From the NCBI GenBank assembly GCA_002345145.1, contig DDVC01000004.1, positions 5,188-21,052 of the forward strand: a stretch of DNA of 15,865 bases. Reading direction: 5' to 3'. A program made the position numbers and the translations under genes. The DNA comes from Bacteroidetes bacterium UBA2322. GTDB taxonomy: Bacteria > Bacteroidota > Bacteroidia > Chitinophagales > UBA2359. This document shows positions 14,669 to 15,865 of the stretch, piece by piece. Within the stretch, counting starts at the first letter, position 1. Every line of letters begins with the position of its first letter. The notes beneath the pieces were generated by a model. The model saw nothing but the letters and a program-made list of their open reading frames with translations, had not been told where the DNA came from and did not search any database.

Positions 14669-14728
14669 GTAGGCGCAATACCGAAATGCGATAATGGAGG
14701 TAGTTTTTTATTTTTTATTTACAACATC

Positions 14729-15181
14729 ATGAAAAAATTCACGTTCTTACTGTTGGCGGTGTTGCTTTCGGCTGTATCTTGCAGCAAAGAAGAAGCCATA
14801 ACACCGCTTGCCGAAACTACTTGGGCATCTGGGTCAGGGAAGAAAGTCATTTATTACGCTGAGTGGACAGACTGGGGACGCACATCATTGGACTGTCATG
14901 GTTTTGGGCTTTGTAATTTTTGGGATTGTTGGTTTTGCGAGGTAAATATGGCACGACGCCAAGCTGCTGTGGAGTTTGATGATGAAACAAGGCGAGGCTA
15001 TTTCGTCATAGAGTTAGATGCAAATAAGGCGGAAGACATTAGTGCTATCCAAAACAAGGAAACTCTGTATGTAGATACAGATATTAACAACCCCAACTCA
15101 GTGCTTCATGCAGGAGCATATTTATATGACCCAACAGTAGGTGTATCGGGCGGTTACAAGATAGCAATTACTATTAAATAG
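14729..15181 (+). CDS. Small surface-type lipoprotein, cysteine-rich, module B
   Basis: A 150-residue lipoprotein. The lipobox AVSC places the lipid-modified residue at Cys18. The next residues, SKEE, match the K-(D/E)2 lipoprotein export signal known from Capnocytophaga and Bacteroides, which predicts display on the cell surface. The mature region has Cys56 and Cys62 in GRTSLDCHGFGLC, then Cys67 and Cys70 in DCWFC. An acidic beta-rich half follows, ending YLYDPTVGVSGGYKIAITI. The cysteine pair and the C-terminal strand pattern parallel the exported protein at 10834-11349, so I infer a divergent paralogue. It sits right after leader copy 2 and before an inverted repeat and a thioredoxin-like lipoprotein, exactly as in module A. 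No named family is recognised. Confidence 0.8.
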   Translation: MKKFTFLLLAVLLSAVSCSKEEAITPLAETTWASGSGKKVIYYAEWTDWGRTSLDCHGFGLCNFWDCWFCEVNMARRQAAVEFDDETRRGYFVIELDANKAEDISAIQNKETLYVDTDINNPNSVLHAGAYLYDPTVGVSGGYKIAITIK

Positions 15182-15190
15182 AAACTAATA

Positions 15191-15220
15191 GGAAGGAAGG
15201 TGCCACGGTATCTTCCTTCC
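15191..15220 (+). terminator. Intercistronic inverted repeat, module B
   Basis: GGAAGGAAG (15191-15199) is a perfect inverted repeat of CTTCCTTCC (15212-15220) with a 12-base loop, followed by cctttaactcc. It lies 9 bases after the lipoprotein stop and 24 bases before the next start codon. The position and GA/CT-rich arms match the repeat at 11369-11437. Confidence 0.55.
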
Positions 15221-15244
15221 CCTTTAACTCCAAAAACCTCACTC

Positions 15245-15799
15245 ATGAAAACCTACACTACCATATTATTACTTGCCTTGCTGCTTCAAGGCTGCATCAG
15301 CATCAAAAGCCCCAGTTTAGATAGCGGATACAACAAATTATCATCTGTCGAACAAGGGCAGATAGTTTTTTTGTCTGCAAACCAACAAATACCCGATACC
15401 GGTAAGCAGTTAATTTATGCGGTAAATGCACAAAATATATTCAACACTATTAAAGATACAGACACTACGGTTGTTTACCTTTGGTCGCCCCATTGCAGGG
15501 GTGAAAACTGTGTTTCGCTTAGGGTAGCCCAGCAAGACTGTGATAGTAAGGGGTATAACCTGCTTGTTGTGACAGAGGTGTATGATATGGCAGCGTTTAA
15601 CCGCCAAAAAATACTGTTAGCCAATCCGTTGCTTTCTATAAACCACAAGCATTATGGCACAGACTCTAACCTAAAATACCCCAAACTGTTTAAAAAAGAG
15701 TTGCTGCAAGGCGCAACCCTGCCCGATAGCACCCAATATGGACGATACTACTTGTTTCACAAAAATAAATTCATTAAAAAAATCGGGAACATTAAATAG
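15245..15799 (+). CDS. Thioredoxin-like lipoprotein, module B
   Basis: A 184-residue lipoprotein starting at ATG 15245. An upstream GTG at 15200 would lie inside the inverted repeat and add residues before the signal peptide, so it was not used. The lipobox is LQGC with Cys17, followed by ISIKSP, with no surface-export signal. A thioredoxin-like core is suggested by the strand TVVYLWSPHC leading to CRGENC (Cys84 and Cys89), an expanded spacing in place of CxxC. Further strands are LLVVTEVYD and, near the C-terminus, YYLFHKNKFIKKIG. Total length, lipobox context (C-I-S-I versus C-I-T-I) and layout match the lipoprotein at 11454-12008, but the redox site differs. I infer that the two are paralogues. 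The thioredoxin assignment is weaker here and redox activity is uncertain. Confidence 0.72.
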   Translation: MKTYTTILLLALLLQGCISIKSPSLDSGYNKLSSVEQGQIVFLSANQQIPDTGKQLIYAVNAQNIFNTIKDTDTTVVYLWSPHCRGENCVSLRVAQQDCDSKGYNLLVVTEVYDMAAFNRQKILLANPLLSINHKHYGTDSNLKYPKLFKKELLQGATLPDSTQYGRYYLFHKNKFIKKIGNIK

Positions 15800-15840
15800 G
15801 GCATTGCTTAAAGGCAAAATAAATTGAGTATTTGCTATTT

Positions 15841-15865
15841 CCCCCCCCGCAAGCACATCGGTTTT
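15841..15865 (+). repeat. Start of a third hairpin/leader unit, cut by window end
   Basis: A C8 run followed by CCGCAAGCACATCGGTTTT matches 14400-14424 apart from C-run length and one base (A for G). In the earlier copy the leader repeat begins about 60 bases further on. The window ends inside the left arm of the hairpin. Confidence 0.65.

Larger units (their letters stand above)
14462..14715 (+). repeat. Leader repeat, copy 2 (254 bp)
   Basis: Second copy of the 10566-10820 block in the same orientation, about 3.9 kb downstream. It is one base shorter because its G tract has nine instead of ten G. The 32-codon frame, the hairpin (14632-14638 with 14650-14656) and the 47 bases after the frame are conserved. 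It ends 13 bases before the gene at 14729. Confidence 0.92.

Noticed and set aside
1..15865. CRISPR array, tRNA or rRNA gene inside the window
   Set aside because: No regularly spaced short repeats and no tRNA or rRNA core sequences were recognised on either strand.

Overview
The window looks like a chromosome segment of a member of the Bacteroidota. The reasons are promoter -7 boxes of the TAnnTTTG type in front of several genes, almost no Shine-Dalgarno sequences, a remnant of a type IX secretion (T9SS) C-terminal sorting domain, TlpA-like thioredoxins, a BatA-domain protein, and a lipoprotein with a Bacteroidota-style surface export signal. I cannot name a genus.

Left part (1-10412) is ordinary core or housekeeping content in small transcription units. 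Two tandem promoters at the left edge fire leftwards out of the window, possibly into a stable RNA operon. Next come an OsmC-like protein and a large BatA/VWA-like membrane protein (minus strand), a secreted PAP2 phosphatase (plus), an MscS-type channel (minus), a membrane-bound GAF plus PP2C/SpoIIE phosphatase (plus), a possible 40-residue membrane peptide (minus), an OppC-type ABC permease (plus), and a minus-strand pair made of an extended SDR and a small membrane protein.

Right part (10566-15865) is an accessory locus built from repeated modules. A 255-bp sequence at 10566-10820 recurs at 14462-14715 with eight substitutions and one single-base length difference. Each copy holds a Bacteroidota-type promoter whose spacer is a poly-G tract (G10 in one copy, G9 in the other), then a leader with a 32-codon reading frame. 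Each leader is followed by the same pair of genes: a small exported cysteine-containing protein (171 or 150 residues) and a thioredoxin-like lipoprotein (both exactly 184 residues), with a perfect GA/CT-rich inverted repeat between them. The first module also carries a TlpA-like thioredoxin with a one-base frameshift, an orphan end of a T9SS sorting domain, and an outer-membrane beta-barrel protein. The last 25 bases of the window match the hairpin found just before the second leader, so a third module probably starts right of the window.

Working together (inference): the module encodes envelope proteins, one secreted or surface protein plus a periplasm-facing thioredoxin-fold lipoprotein. 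It may be switched on and off by slippage in the poly-G promoter spacer. The repeated leader, the divergent paralogous cargo and the apparent continuation make this the most interesting part of the window.
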